Of a stretch of 32,447 bases of DNA, positions 8,178 through 15,612 are shown piece after piece. The translations under genes and the position numbers were made by a program. The stretch lies in contig JABGYD010000061.1 in NCBI GenBank assembly GCA_018675425.1, positions 1 to 32,447 of the forward strand, read 5' to 3'. The DNA is from Kordiimonadaceae bacterium. Its GTDB lineage: Bacteria; Pseudomonadota; Alphaproteobacteria; Sphingomonadales; Emcibacteraceae. The notes under the pieces were generated by a model. The model had not been told where the DNA came from and searched no databases. It saw nothing but the letters and a program-made list of their open reading frames with translations. Numbering within the stretch: the first letter of the stretch is position 1; each line of letters begins with the position of its first letter.

Positions 8178-9527
8178 TTATACCTCAGACTTTGGAACTA
8201 ATAGTATAGCGTTACCATATTCATCAAGAGCGGTGTCCTGGAATTTTGGTAGGCCCATTAAAATTGCCAATACTCCAAAAACAATGATTAACATGGGGTA
8301 CCAGCAATACGGAGATATTTCCAGTGGTGAAAGCCCAGCAAGCGCTGCTGCTGTTAATATTTGGCCGCCATATGGCACAATACCTTGAAATCCGCAGGAA
8401 AATATATCTAACAGGCTTGCAGTACGTCTAGGGTCAATTTTAAATTGTTGATTAAGGTCTTTGGCAATAGGGCCGGCAGAAACGATGGCGATGGTATTAT
8501 TAGCAATTGCTATATCGAGAAAGCTAACAAGAGCTGCTATACTGAATTCTGCTCCTCTGCGCGACTTAATATTTTTGGTAATATTGACCATAAGCCAATC
8601 AACGCCACCGTAGGATTTCATTAATGCAACTATACCCCCTATAATTAAGGCAATAATTGCTAGGTCTTCCATCCATCCCATCCCAGTTTGTATACTTTTT
8701 AACATCCCTAGGATATTAAACGAACCAAATGATAGACCAATTACACAGGCGGAACCTATGCCTATCCCTAAGACCGTGATAACATTTAATCCTAATAATG
8801 CAGAAATAATAATCAAAAAATAGGGAAGTATTAACCAAAAGTTATAGGAACCAAGCTCAATATTGGCCTGGATATCAAATTCAACAAACATAAGTACTAC
8901 CACTGTAATGAGAGCCGCAGGTAAAGCAATAATTAGGTTAGCTTTAAACTTATCTTTTAACCTTACACCTTGGGTACGTGTAGCCGCAATTGTTGTGTCA
9001 GATATAAAAGATAAATTGTCTCCAAACATTGCTCCTCCAATGACAATACCTACGGCAAGGGGGGTTGGTATACCAATTTTATTAGCTAAGCCTATTCCAA
9101 TAGGAACAATGGCAGTGATTGTTCCCATAGAGGTTCCCATAGAAAAAGATATAAAGCAGGAAATAATAAACAGTCCTGGCAATAAAAAGGCAGTTGGAAC
9201 AAAACGTAACGCCCAATTTACAGTGGCATCACGTGCACCAATATCGATCGTGAGAGAGTAAAATGCCCCTGCTAAGAGAAATATGACAACCAAGAGAATA
9301 ATGGTTTTTTCGCCGCCGCCGGTACAAAATATATCAACCTTTTTACCGAAGGGTATTACGATGCCTTTCGGATTAAGTAGTAGGGCATAGCCTGCAGTAA
9401 TCATAAATGCTACGAGTATTGGCATTGCTTCAAAATTTTCAGCAAAAATTCCTGCAAAAACAACAAGAAAGACAAACAATAATATGGGCGTAAGTCCTAA
9501 AAAATTACTATTTTTGTAATCACACAT
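8178..9527 (-). CDS. NhaC-family Na+/H+ antiporter-type transporter
   Basis: A 449-aa polytopic inner-membrane protein with about 10-12 hydrophobic segments. Family features include SFSMGTSMGTITAIVPIG, GGAMFGDNLSFISDTTIAATRTQG and, near the C-terminus, SCGFQGIVPYGGQILTAAALAG, all typical of the NhaC/MleN family. That family includes Na+/H+ antiporters and also organic-anion exchangers such as malate/lactate antiporters. Because the gene forms a two-gene unit with an FGGY kinase, I infer that it imports the kinase substrate or exports an organic acid product instead of only handling sodium. The ATG is preceded by AGGGGA at 7 bases and a promoter with a perfect -35 box. Confidence 0.88.
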   Translation of the reverse strand: MCDYKNSNFLGLTPILLFVFLVVFAGIFAENFEAMPILVAFMITAGYALLLNPKGIVIPFGKKVDIFCTGGGEKTIILLVVIFLLAGAFYSLTIDIGARDATVNWALRFVPTAFLLPGLFIISCFISFSMGTSMGTITAIVPIGIGLANKIGIPTPLAVGIVIGGAMFGDNLSFISDTTIAATRTQGVRLKDKFKANLIIALPAALITVVVLMFVEFDIQANIELGSYNFWLILPYFLIIISALLGLNVITVLGIGIGSACVIGLSFGSFNILGMLKSIQTGMGWMEDLAIIALIIGGIVALMKSYGGVDWLMVNITKNIKSRRGAEFSIAALVSFLDIAIANNTIAIVSAGPIAKDLNQQFKIDPRRTASLLDIFSCGFQGIVPYGGQILTAAALAGLSPLEISPYCWYPMLIIVFGVLAILMGLPKFQDTALDEYGNAILLVPKSEV

Positions 9528-9548
9528 TTTGATTTCCCCTTTTTACTA

Positions 9549-9577
9549 AACATGAGTGTATCGTCTTTTAATGTCAA
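9549..9577 (-). promoter_or_regulatory. Candidate promoter of the transporter-kinase operon
   Basis: On the minus strand, a perfect TTGACA (complement of 9572-9577) is followed after 17 bases by CATGTT (complement of 9549-9554), a weak -10. The inferred start of transcription near 9541 leaves a leader just long enough for the AGGGGA ribosome site. Confidence 0.4.
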
Positions 9578-9684
9578 AGAAAAATACTGTAATACTAGAA
9601 GATTATAACTTTCAGACTTAGGCTGAGTATTTATTAAAATTTAATTATCCGTTGTTTTTCAATTTGAAATGAGTTAACTACCCT

Positions 9685-9862
9685 TCTGATGGTTCTTTGT
9701 TATAAAAAGCAAAGTGAAAAGGGAAAATGGTGAGGTTATACCTAAGACTAATTCCATTACTATGCCCGTAACTGTAAACGATGAAGTAGCTCAATATACC
9801 ACTGGGAAAACCGGGAAGGTGAGCGAAGTAATTTACTCGTAAGTCAGGATACCTGCCGTCAA
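9685..9862 (+). promoter_or_regulatory. Cobalamin (AdoCbl-type) riboswitch
   Basis: The conserved core runs in order: GGTTCTTT (9691-9698), AAGGGAA-like box (9719-9725), ATGGTGAGG (9728-9735), CCCGTAACTGTAA (9765-9777), CCACTGGGAAAACCGGGAAGG (in 9799-9819), and the B12 box AAGTCAGGATACCTGCC (9841-9857). The closing helix P1 is GATGG (9688-9692) with CCGTC (9856-9860). The riboswitch lies about 145 bases upstream of a BtuFCD-type importer and is expected to shut it off when cobalamin is plentiful. Outer boundaries are approximate. An antisense 94-codon ORF across the same bases is a shadow. Confidence 0.95.
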
Positions 9863-9902
9863 ATTGCCCTATCTGCTGGTCGGTGCAACCAAACAGAGCG
9901 GT

Positions 9903-9938
9903 CTTCCGTGTAGGTGATAATTTTTTTACACACGGAGG
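9903..9938 (+). promoter_or_regulatory. Expression-platform hairpin of the cobalamin riboswitch
   Basis: CTTCCGTGT (9903-9911) pairs with ACACGGAGG (9930-9938): nine consecutive pairs including one G:T, with an 18-base loop containing a T7 run. The 3' arm holds GGAGG, a strong Shine-Dalgarno sequence. It is followed 12 bases later by ATG at 9951, which is immediately closed by TAA. The hairpin is seen in the sequence; its role in switching is inferred from its place between aptamer and first gene. Confidence 0.55.
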
Positions 9939-9986
9939 TTGTCTAAATTTATGTAAGGACAAAATCCATAAAATTTAATTTTAAAT

Positions 9987-9998
9987 CCTCACCTGAGG
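9987..9998 (+). promoter_or_regulatory. Small hairpin covering the btuF-like Shine-Dalgarno
   Basis: CCTC (9987-9990), loop ACCT, GAGG (9995-9998). The GAGG is the ribosome binding site of the ATG at 10006 (7 bases away). The stem is only 4 bp, so on its own it is weak, but CCTC is a ready anti-Shine-Dalgarno for a translational switch. Confidence 0.4.
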
Positions 9999-10005
9999 TA
10001 AATCA

Positions 10006-10908
10006 ATGGAACTTGTTTTGAACTTATTTAAAATATACATAAAAGTAATACTCTTGTTCTTCTGCTTTCCTTATTCCGTATCAAGTTTTTCACTTGCTCA
10101 GGAAAATAAATGGGATATTTTGCCAAGAATAGTTTCGCTGGACCTTTGTTCGGACCAAATTGTTTTAATTCTTGCTGACCAAAATCAGGTTGCTGCAATT
10201 TCAACGGCTGCGGATGATGTTTATTCTTTTTACCGTGAAAAAGCATTTCTTTTTCCAAAGACACGAGGAAAAATCGAAGAAATAATTATGCTTGAACCTG
10301 ATGTAGTTATGCAAACTTACTCTGCAACTATGAATATGGGGAAAATGACCAAAAGAATAGGAGCCTCATTAATAGAATTTAACTATAGTAACGAGCCAGA
10401 AATTTTATATAAAAACATTAAAATGGCGGGTAAGGTTCTTGGACAGAAAGATCGTGCGTCTCAATTTAATAAACGTTATACTAACCGTATAAATAAAATT
10501 AAAAATCAACCACGCAGTAAATTAAAAATCGCTTATGTTACACCAAGCGGCGTAACAGCGGGAATAGGCACTTCTGTAGATGATATTATTAAGTTATCAG
10601 GATTTGAAAGCTACGCAGCCACCCATAATTTTAAGGGCTGGTTAAATCTACCTATTGAAAATCTCATCATGGACCCGCCAGACATTTTTATAACTGGCTA
10701 TTTTGAAGATAAGGCAGTCACGCAATCCAACTGGAGCCTCGCTCGGCATAACAGTTTAATCAAAATGATGAAAAATATACCAACAGTTAATATACCAAGT
10801 AGTTACTTGAGTTGTAATGGTCTTTTTATTGTAGATGCTGCAGAGTACATCCGGACCAGTATATTTGAAAAAATTAACTTATTTAGCGATATAGAGGTGA
10901 GTAAGTGA
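10006..10908 (+). CDS. Periplasmic cobalamin-binding protein, BtuF-type
   Basis: A 300-aa substrate-binding protein of the FecB/BtuF/FhuD class. It starts with a signal peptide (hydrophobic about residues 8-28, ending near SFSLAQ). Then come PRIVSLDLCSDQIVLILAD, LEPDVVMQTY and a C-terminal lobe with PPDIFITGYFED. In the family these proteins bind a corrinoid, haem or siderophore in the periplasm and hand it to the FecCD-type permease. The cobalamin riboswitch upstream makes B12 or a precursor the expected cargo. It overlaps the permease gene by 4 bases (GTGA). No outer-membrane BtuB receptor is in the window. Confidence 0.87.
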   Translation: MELVLNLFKIYIKVILLFFCFPYSVSSFSLAQENKWDILPRIVSLDLCSDQIVLILADQNQVAAISTAADDVYSFYREKAFLFPKTRGKIEEIIMLEPDVVMQTYSATMNMGKMTKRIGASLIEFNYSNEPEILYKNIKMAGKVLGQKDRASQFNKRYTNRINKIKNQPRSKLKIAYVTPSGVTAGIGTSVDDIIKLSGFESYAATHNFKGWLNLPIENLIMDPPDIFITGYFEDKAVTQSNWSLARHNSLIKMMKNIPTVNIPSSYLSCNGLFIVDAAEYIRTSIFEKINLFSDIEVSK

Positions 10909-11897
10909 GTAAAAATGTGAGTTGCAATATTATATTACTTACTGCCCTTATCCTAGCAGCCCTTCTTTCTTTAACAATTGGGCCTGTAGATCTCACAATT
11001 ATGGACGTAATGAATGGGGTATTTGGCCCTAGTAATGACCCTGTTTCAATTATAGTAAGTGAGTTGAGACTTCCCCGTGTTTTGCTTGGTATTTTAATTG
11101 GTTCTGCACTTGGTGTTTCGGGGGCGGCATTGCAGGGTGTGCTTCGTAATCCGCTTGCAGATCCTGGTGTTATAGGTGTTTCTGCAAGTGCTGCTCTTGG
11201 TGCAGTTATAGCTATTCATTTAGGGGTTCATCTGGTCTGGCCGTTATTTATACCAATTTTTGCTATGGGTGGGGCATTACTTGCAACATTAATATTGTTA
11301 GCTGTTTCTGTTCGCGAAAGTAGCGTACTGATGCTTATCCTTGTTGGAATTGGTATTAGTTCATTGGCTATGGCAGGGGTTTCTCTAGTGATGAACCTAG
11401 CTGAATCACCTATGAGTGTTCGTGATATGATAATGTGGATGCTTGGTTCCCTAGAAAATAGAACAACGACTGATTTGTTTTTAGCACTTCCATTCATTTT
11501 GCTTGGCTGGATTATGATGATTAATGTTGGTCAGGGACTAAATGCTTTAAGCGTTGGTGAAGACACTGCTCGAAGCATGGGGATTAATCTTTCTATGCTT
11601 AAATTTCGAGTAGTTATTGGTTCGGCTATTAGTATTGGTGCTGCAGTATCGGTATGTGGCAGTATTGGTTTTGTTGGCCTTGTTGTCCCTCACATGGTCC
11701 GTAGAATAGTTACGAAGGAGCCAGGTGATATTTTAATTCCCAGTGCGCTGATGGGCGGTTTATTACTCACGCTAGCTGATATGTTAACACGACTTCCCAC
11801 GCCGGGTGCAACTTTGCAATTAGGTGTAGTTACTTCGTTAATTGGCGCTCCAACCTTTTTATATATTATTTATAAAACACGGAAGGGCATGAGGTGA
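10905..11897 (+). CDS. Cobalamin ABC transporter permease, BtuC/FecCD family
   Basis: A 330-aa inner-membrane permease of the FecCD family, close to the 326 aa of E. coli BtuC, with about ten membrane spans. Family landmarks: LRLPRVLLGILIGSALGVSGA near the N-terminus, the coupling helix region RNPLADPGVIGVSASAALGA, and GSIGFVGLVVPHMVRR in the C-terminal half. The start is GTG 10905, supported by GAGG (10894-10897) seven bases before it and the GTGA overlap with the upstream stop. It forms the channel for the binding protein before it and the ATPase after it. Confidence 0.92.
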   Translation: MSKNVSCNIILLTALILAALLSLTIGPVDLTIMDVMNGVFGPSNDPVSIIVSELRLPRVLLGILIGSALGVSGAALQGVLRNPLADPGVIGVSASAALGAVIAIHLGVHLVWPLFIPIFAMGGALLATLILLAVSVRESSVLMLILVGIGISSLAMAGVSLVMNLAESPMSVRDMIMWMLGSLENRTTTDLFLALPFILLGWIMMINVGQGLNALSVGEDTARSMGINLSMLKFRVVIGSAISIGAAVSVCGSIGFVGLVVPHMVRRIVTKEPGDILIPSALMGGLLLTLADMLTRLPTPGATLQLGVVTSLIGAPTFLYIIYKTRKGMR

Positions 11898-12676
11898 TGT
11901 GCTTAAAAACAGAAAACATTAACCTTGATATAAATAATAACTCAATTCTTGAGGATGTTACTATAACGCTTAATCGAGGTGAAATGGTTGGGTTGATCGG
12001 TCCGAATGGTGCAGGAAAAACAAGTTTATTAAAATGTATATTAGGTTTGTTAGAAGTTAAGAGTGGATCAATATCGGTTGATAATAAAAATATTGATGAT
12101 CTTATTTTAAAAGAACGCGCAAAAAAAATGGCTTATTTTGCTCAAGGTGCTCCAATTTATTGGCCGTTGACAGTAGAAAATATTGTGGGGTTAGGGCGTG
12201 TCCCTCATTTAAACCAGTGGCAAAAAATATCTGAAGATGATGAAAAAATTATTGAAAGTGCAATGGAAAAAACGAATTGCATTTCTTTAAAAGGAAGGCT
12301 TGTTACATCCCTCTCGGGAGGTGAGCGCGCTAGGGTGTTGCTAGCACGTGCACTTGCAACACGTGCACCCTATATAATGGCTGATGAGCCTATAGCTTCT
12401 CTTGACCCTGCACATCAATTGCAGGTTATGGAAATACTTAAAAAGTTAAGTAAAAATAATAATGGTGTGATGGTAGTAATGCATGATTTGAGTTTGGCGC
12501 TTCGTTATTGCGATCGTCTAATATTGCTAGACAGTGGAAAATTAATTGGTCAAGACACTCCTGATATTATTTTAAGTGATGATAAGCTTGCTAGTGTTTT
12601 TGGTATTCGTGCGTCAAGGTGGACAGATAGTGGGGAAGATTTTTTGATTACTCACCAAGTAAACGAAGAAACATAA
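11894..12676 (+). CDS. Cobalamin ABC transporter ATP-binding protein, BtuD-type
   Basis: A 260-aa ABC ATPase of the iron/B12 importer subfamily. Walker A GPNGAGKT (36-43), Q-loop Gln84, signature LSGGE (140-144), Walker B YIMADEP (160-166) and switch His197 are all intact. The reading frame opens with GTG 11894, overlapping the permease stop by 4 bases. The next codon is ATG (11897), which would give a TGATG junction and is an equally good start. It energises uptake through the adjacent permease. Third and last gene of the riboswitch-controlled operon. Confidence 0.92.
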   Translation: MMCLKTENINLDINNNSILEDVTITLNRGEMVGLIGPNGAGKTSLLKCILGLLEVKSGSISVDNKNIDDLILKERAKKMAYFAQGAPIYWPLTVENIVGLGRVPHLNQWQKISEDDEKIIESAMEKTNCISLKGRLVTSLSGGERARVLLARALATRAPYIMADEPIASLDPAHQLQVMEILKKLSKNNNGVMVVMHDLSLALRYCDRLILLDSGKLIGQDTPDIILSDDKLASVFGIRASRWTDSGEDFLITHQVNEET

Positions 12677-12705
12677 AATTAATTTTATAAGAAATTATTA
12701 ATTTT
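12675..12705. terminator. A+T-rich hairpin between convergent genes
   Basis: AAAATTAAT (12675-12683) and ATTAATTTT (12697-12705) form a 9-bp inverted repeat with a 13-base loop between the btuD-type stop and the end of the minus-strand aminotransferase. It has T-rich ends in both directions. Entirely A:T stems terminate poorly, so the call is weak. Confidence 0.35.
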
Positions 12706-13881
12706 TTATATCAGTGAACTTAAGACCTTAATAAAATTATCAATTTCGTCTTTATCATTGTAATAATGAACGGACGCACGGATAAGGCTAGGAAGTTTAT
12801 TTTTATTTGCATCTAGCAATGTACTACTGGGATCGGAAACGCTTGTGTTGATATTGTTTTTCCTTAATTCATTTACAATATTTGAAGCCGTTTGGTCTTG
12901 CACATAAAAACTTGTGATAGCGCATTGGCGATCACTGATAGCATGTATATGAACCGTATCTATTTTTTTCAGGCATGTTCGAAGATAGGAGGCCAGTTCT
13001 GTATTTCGCAGTTGGATATTATTAAGGCCTAAATTAAGGGCATAATCAACTGCAGAACCAAGACCAAGGACAGCGGCATAATTACTTTCCCAACTTTCAA
13101 AACGTTGGGCATCTTCTTTTAACTTATATTCATTGGAATTTAGCCAGTCCGCACTTCTTAGATCAATAATAGGGGGGTGAAGTTTCCGGATAATTGATTT
13201 TCGTACATATAAAAATCCAACTCCACGAGGACCACGCAAGTACTTTCTCCCTGTTGCTGAGAGCATATCACAGCCAATTTCATCAACGTCAATAGGCATT
13301 TGCCCTACAGATTGGCAGGCATCAACCAGAAAATAAATATTATACTTTTTAGCTACCTTTCCTATATCTGATACTGCATTAATAAGGCCGCTGTTCGTTG
13401 GAATGTGAGTGGCGGAAATAAGTTTTACATTTTCATCTATCATATTTTCAAGAGTATCAATACACAGATTACCGTCCCGGCCGCTTGGAATAACTTCAAT
13501 AGACACACCTTTATCACGTGCCATATGAAGATAAGCCATATAGTTGGAAATATATTCTGCTTCTACAGTTAAAATTCGATCTCCAGGCTTAAAATCAATG
13601 GCGTAAAATGCCATCGCCCAGCCGACGGTGGCATTTTCAACAATAGCTATTTCATTGGCATTAGCGCCGATAAGCTCTGCAATTGAAACATAAACATCTG
13701 CAATTTCTTTTTTGCGTTCAGCCATTGCTTCATAGCCTCCAATTGCGGCTTCAAGTTCGAGGTGTGAAATCTGTGTATCTAGGACCTGCTGTGACATCAA
13801 CGAAGCGCCTGCATTGTTTAGGTGGATAGAATTTTTTTTACCAGGAGTGTCGTGATATAATTTTTGCAAATTGAGTGTCAT
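12706..13881 (-). CDS. PLP-dependent class V aminotransferase family protein
   Basis: A 391-aa fold-type I PLP enzyme. The cofactor site is clear: Asp187 and Gln190 in VDACQSVGQ and Schiff-base Lys213 in SATGRKYLRGPRG. HLNNAGASL at the N-terminus and RASVHYYN at the C-terminus are typical of a subgroup often labelled isopenicillin-N-epimerase-like or cysteine-desulfurase-like. The true reaction of that subgroup is not known to me; a transaminase, lyase or epimerase would all fit the fold. AGGA lies 7 bases before the ATG. It is divergent from a secreted amidase, with two copies of a 22-bp repeat in the shared 150-base gap. It is probably not part of the B12 operon, which converges on it. Confidence 0.85.
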   Translation of the reverse strand: MTLNLQKLYHDTPGKKNSIHLNNAGASLMSQQVLDTQISHLELEAAIGGYEAMAERKKEIADVYVSIAELIGANANEIAIVENATVGWAMAFYAIDFKPGDRILTVEAEYISNYMAYLHMARDKGVSIEVIPSGRDGNLCIDTLENMIDENVKLISATHIPTNSGLINAVSDIGKVAKKYNIYFLVDACQSVGQMPIDVDEIGCDMLSATGRKYLRGPRGVGFLYVRKSIIRKLHPPIIDLRSADWLNSNEYKLKEDAQRFESWESNYAAVLGLGSAVDYALNLGLNNIQLRNTELASYLRTCLKKIDTVHIHAISDRQCAITSFYVQDQTASNIVNELRKNNINTSVSDPSSTLLDANKNKLPSLIRASVHYYNDKDEIDNFIKVLSSLI

Positions 13882-13926
13882 ATGTTTTTCCTATGAATTA
13901 TGGATGGCACTAAATCACAAAAATAC

Positions 13927-13948
13927 TACTTCCTCAATTGAAAATATT
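13927..13948 (+). repeat. Direct repeat, copy 1 (22 bp)
   Basis: First of two identical 22-base copies; it begins TACTTCCTC and ends AAAATATT around the palindromic core TCAATTGA. It lies in the divergent gap between the aminotransferase and amidase genes. Its spacing of 44 bases from copy 2 is about four helical turns, which suits binding of a regulator on one face of the DNA. Confidence 0.85.
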
Positions 13949-13970
13949 AGAACGTATGATTAATTAATAA

Positions 13971-13992
13971 TACTTCCTCAATTGAAAATATT
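13971..13992 (+). repeat. Direct repeat, copy 2 (22 bp)
   Basis: Second identical copy, 40 bases before the TTG start of the amidase. It contains TTGAAA (13982-13987), a -35-like hexamer on the plus strand, and TTGAGG on the minus strand, so a bound protein could compete with RNA polymerase. No clear -10 partner was found. Confidence 0.85.
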
Positions 13993-14031
13993 TTGTTAGC
14001 ATAACGCATTAATAATAGTGGGATCATTATA

Positions 14032-15612
14032 TTGTATAAGTCATTTATAGCTTTCGTCTTTTTTGCTATCAATACAAATATTTTATACGCTGAAAACTTC
14101 AAGTTTGTTGAGGCAACTATTGATGATATTCACGCCGCTTTAGGTTCTGGAAAAATGACCTGTAGACAAGTTGTTTCTGGTTATCTTGATCGAATATTAA
14201 CCTACGATCAGGATAAAAAATTAAATGCGATAAGCTTTATTAATCAAAAAGCGCTTGCGAAAGCTGATGACATCGATGAAAAAATAAAATCGGGAAAGAA
14301 ACTTGGTTCGCTTTATTGTGCTCCGATTTTAGTAAAAGATAATTATGATACGCATGATCTACCAACTACTGGGGGCTCAATTGCACTCAAGGACAACTAT
14401 CCGCCCGATGATGCGTTTATGGTCGAAAAGTTACGAGCTGCAGACGCAATTATTATAGCTAAGACAAATATGGCTGAGTGGGCTTTTAGCCCGCGACAAA
14501 CAATAAGCTCCTCGTTTGGAACGACTGCTAATGCGTATGATTTGGACCGTGTACCTGCAGGGTCGAGCGGCGGCACAGCCTCTGGGACTGCTGCAAGTTT
14601 TGGCGTGGCGGGTATGGGATCTGATACTGGAAATAGTATTCGTGGTCCATCATCACACCTTTCTTTATTCGGAATTCGGTCCACTATTGGTTTGACTAGC
14701 CGCGATGGAGTTATTCCTTTGGCTTGGGACAGGGATGTTGCTGGCCCTATGACAAGGACCGTAAGAGATGGTGCTAAAATATTTAATGTAGTCGCGGGCT
14801 ATGACCCTAAGGATCCCATGACTGAATTAGGTAAAGGTAAACGCAAAGATGATTATACCGAATATCTTAATAAAAATGCGCTCAAAGGGATGCGTATAGG
14901 TTTACTCAGGGCTCTAGTTTTTACGGATGATGCTGATCCTGAAGTTACACAACTATTTGTCAAAGCAGTGGAGGATTTAAAAGAGGCTGGAGCTGTAATT
15001 GTTGAATCTTTTGAAATTAATGATTTAGACGCTCATAGAGGTGCTCTAAATTTTTGTAACCGATTTCGATATGATATGCGTCAATACTTAAAAACACTTG
15101 GGGACAATGCGTCTATTCAAGATGTTATGGAAGTATATTCTAGTGGGCAATATTCGATGTCTGCCAAAGGTGGACTTGAAAGATTTGGAGCGGGCCCGCT
15201 TGATATCCATCCACGCGATGATATACCCCCATGTCTGGAGTTTCCGAACCATTTGGGAAGAAATGCTTTTAAAGAGGATGTGGAACGTGCAATGGATAAA
15301 TATAATGTTGATGTTATTATCTATCCTAGCTGGACTAATCCGCCGGCGCTTTTATCTCGTGCATATACTGATTATAAAGGAGATAATAGTCAGGTCATTG
15401 CTCCTGCAACAGGTCTGCCAGCGGCGACAGTGCCGATGGGCTTTAGCCATGGAAATTTGCCTGCAGGACTTCAATTTCTTGCTCGGGCTTTTCAAGAAGA
15501 ATTATTATTTTCTGCCGCCTATGCTTATGAGCAAAAAACAAAACATCGAAAAGCACCAAAAATATTTTCTGAAATTCAGAGAGAAAACATAATTATGAAA
15601 GTATCAAAGTAA
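14032..15612 (+). CDS. Secreted amidase (amidase-signature family)
   Basis: A 526-aa amidase-signature hydrolase with a signal peptide (hydrophobic residues 4-20, likely cut near LYAEN), so it acts in the periplasm or outside. The Ser-cisSer-Lys triad is visible: Lys102 in LVKDNYD, the GSSGG loop (177-181) and nucleophile Ser202 in SDTGNSIRG. The usual second Gly of DTGGSIR is Asn201 here. The start is TTG 14032: no ATG or GTG precedes the signal peptide, and GTGGGA (14018-14023) is 8 bases upstream. Substrates of the family range from simple amides to peptide amides and acyl-amides. The stop overlaps the ATG of fhs by one base, so the two are translated together. Confidence 0.88.
   Translation: MYKSFIAFVFFAINTNILYAENFKFVEATIDDIHAALGSGKMTCRQVVSGYLDRILTYDQDKKLNAISFINQKALAKADDIDEKIKSGKKLGSLYCAPILVKDNYDTHDLPTTGGSIALKDNYPPDDAFMVEKLRAADAIIIAKTNMAEWAFSPRQTISSSFGTTANAYDLDRVPAGSSGGTASGTAASFGVAGMGSDTGNSIRGPSSHLSLFGIRSTIGLTSRDGVIPLAWDRDVAGPMTRTVRDGAKIFNVVAGYDPKDPMTELGKGKRKDDYTEYLNKNALKGMRIGLLRALVFTDDADPEVTQLFVKAVEDLKEAGAVIVESFEINDLDAHRGALNFCNRFRYDMRQYLKTLGDNASIQDVMEVYSSGQYSMSAKGGLERFGAGPLDIHPRDDIPPCLEFPNHLGRNAFKEDVERAMDKYNVDVIIYPSWTNPPALLSRAYTDYKGDNSQVIAPATGLPAATVPMGFSHGNLPAGLQFLARAFQEELLFSAAYAYEQKTKHRKAPKIFSEIQRENIIMKVSK

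Noticed and set aside
8863-9261. 132-codon plus-strand ORF inside the NhaC-type gene, and similar ORFs opposite other genes
   Set aside because: They mirror strong coding sequence on the other strand, show no family features and lack ribosome sites.
9678-9962. 94-codon minus-strand ORF between the transporter and the BtuF-type gene
   Set aside because: It lies antisense over the cobalamin riboswitch and its platform hairpin, has no family likeness, and the conservation of these bases is explained by the RNA.
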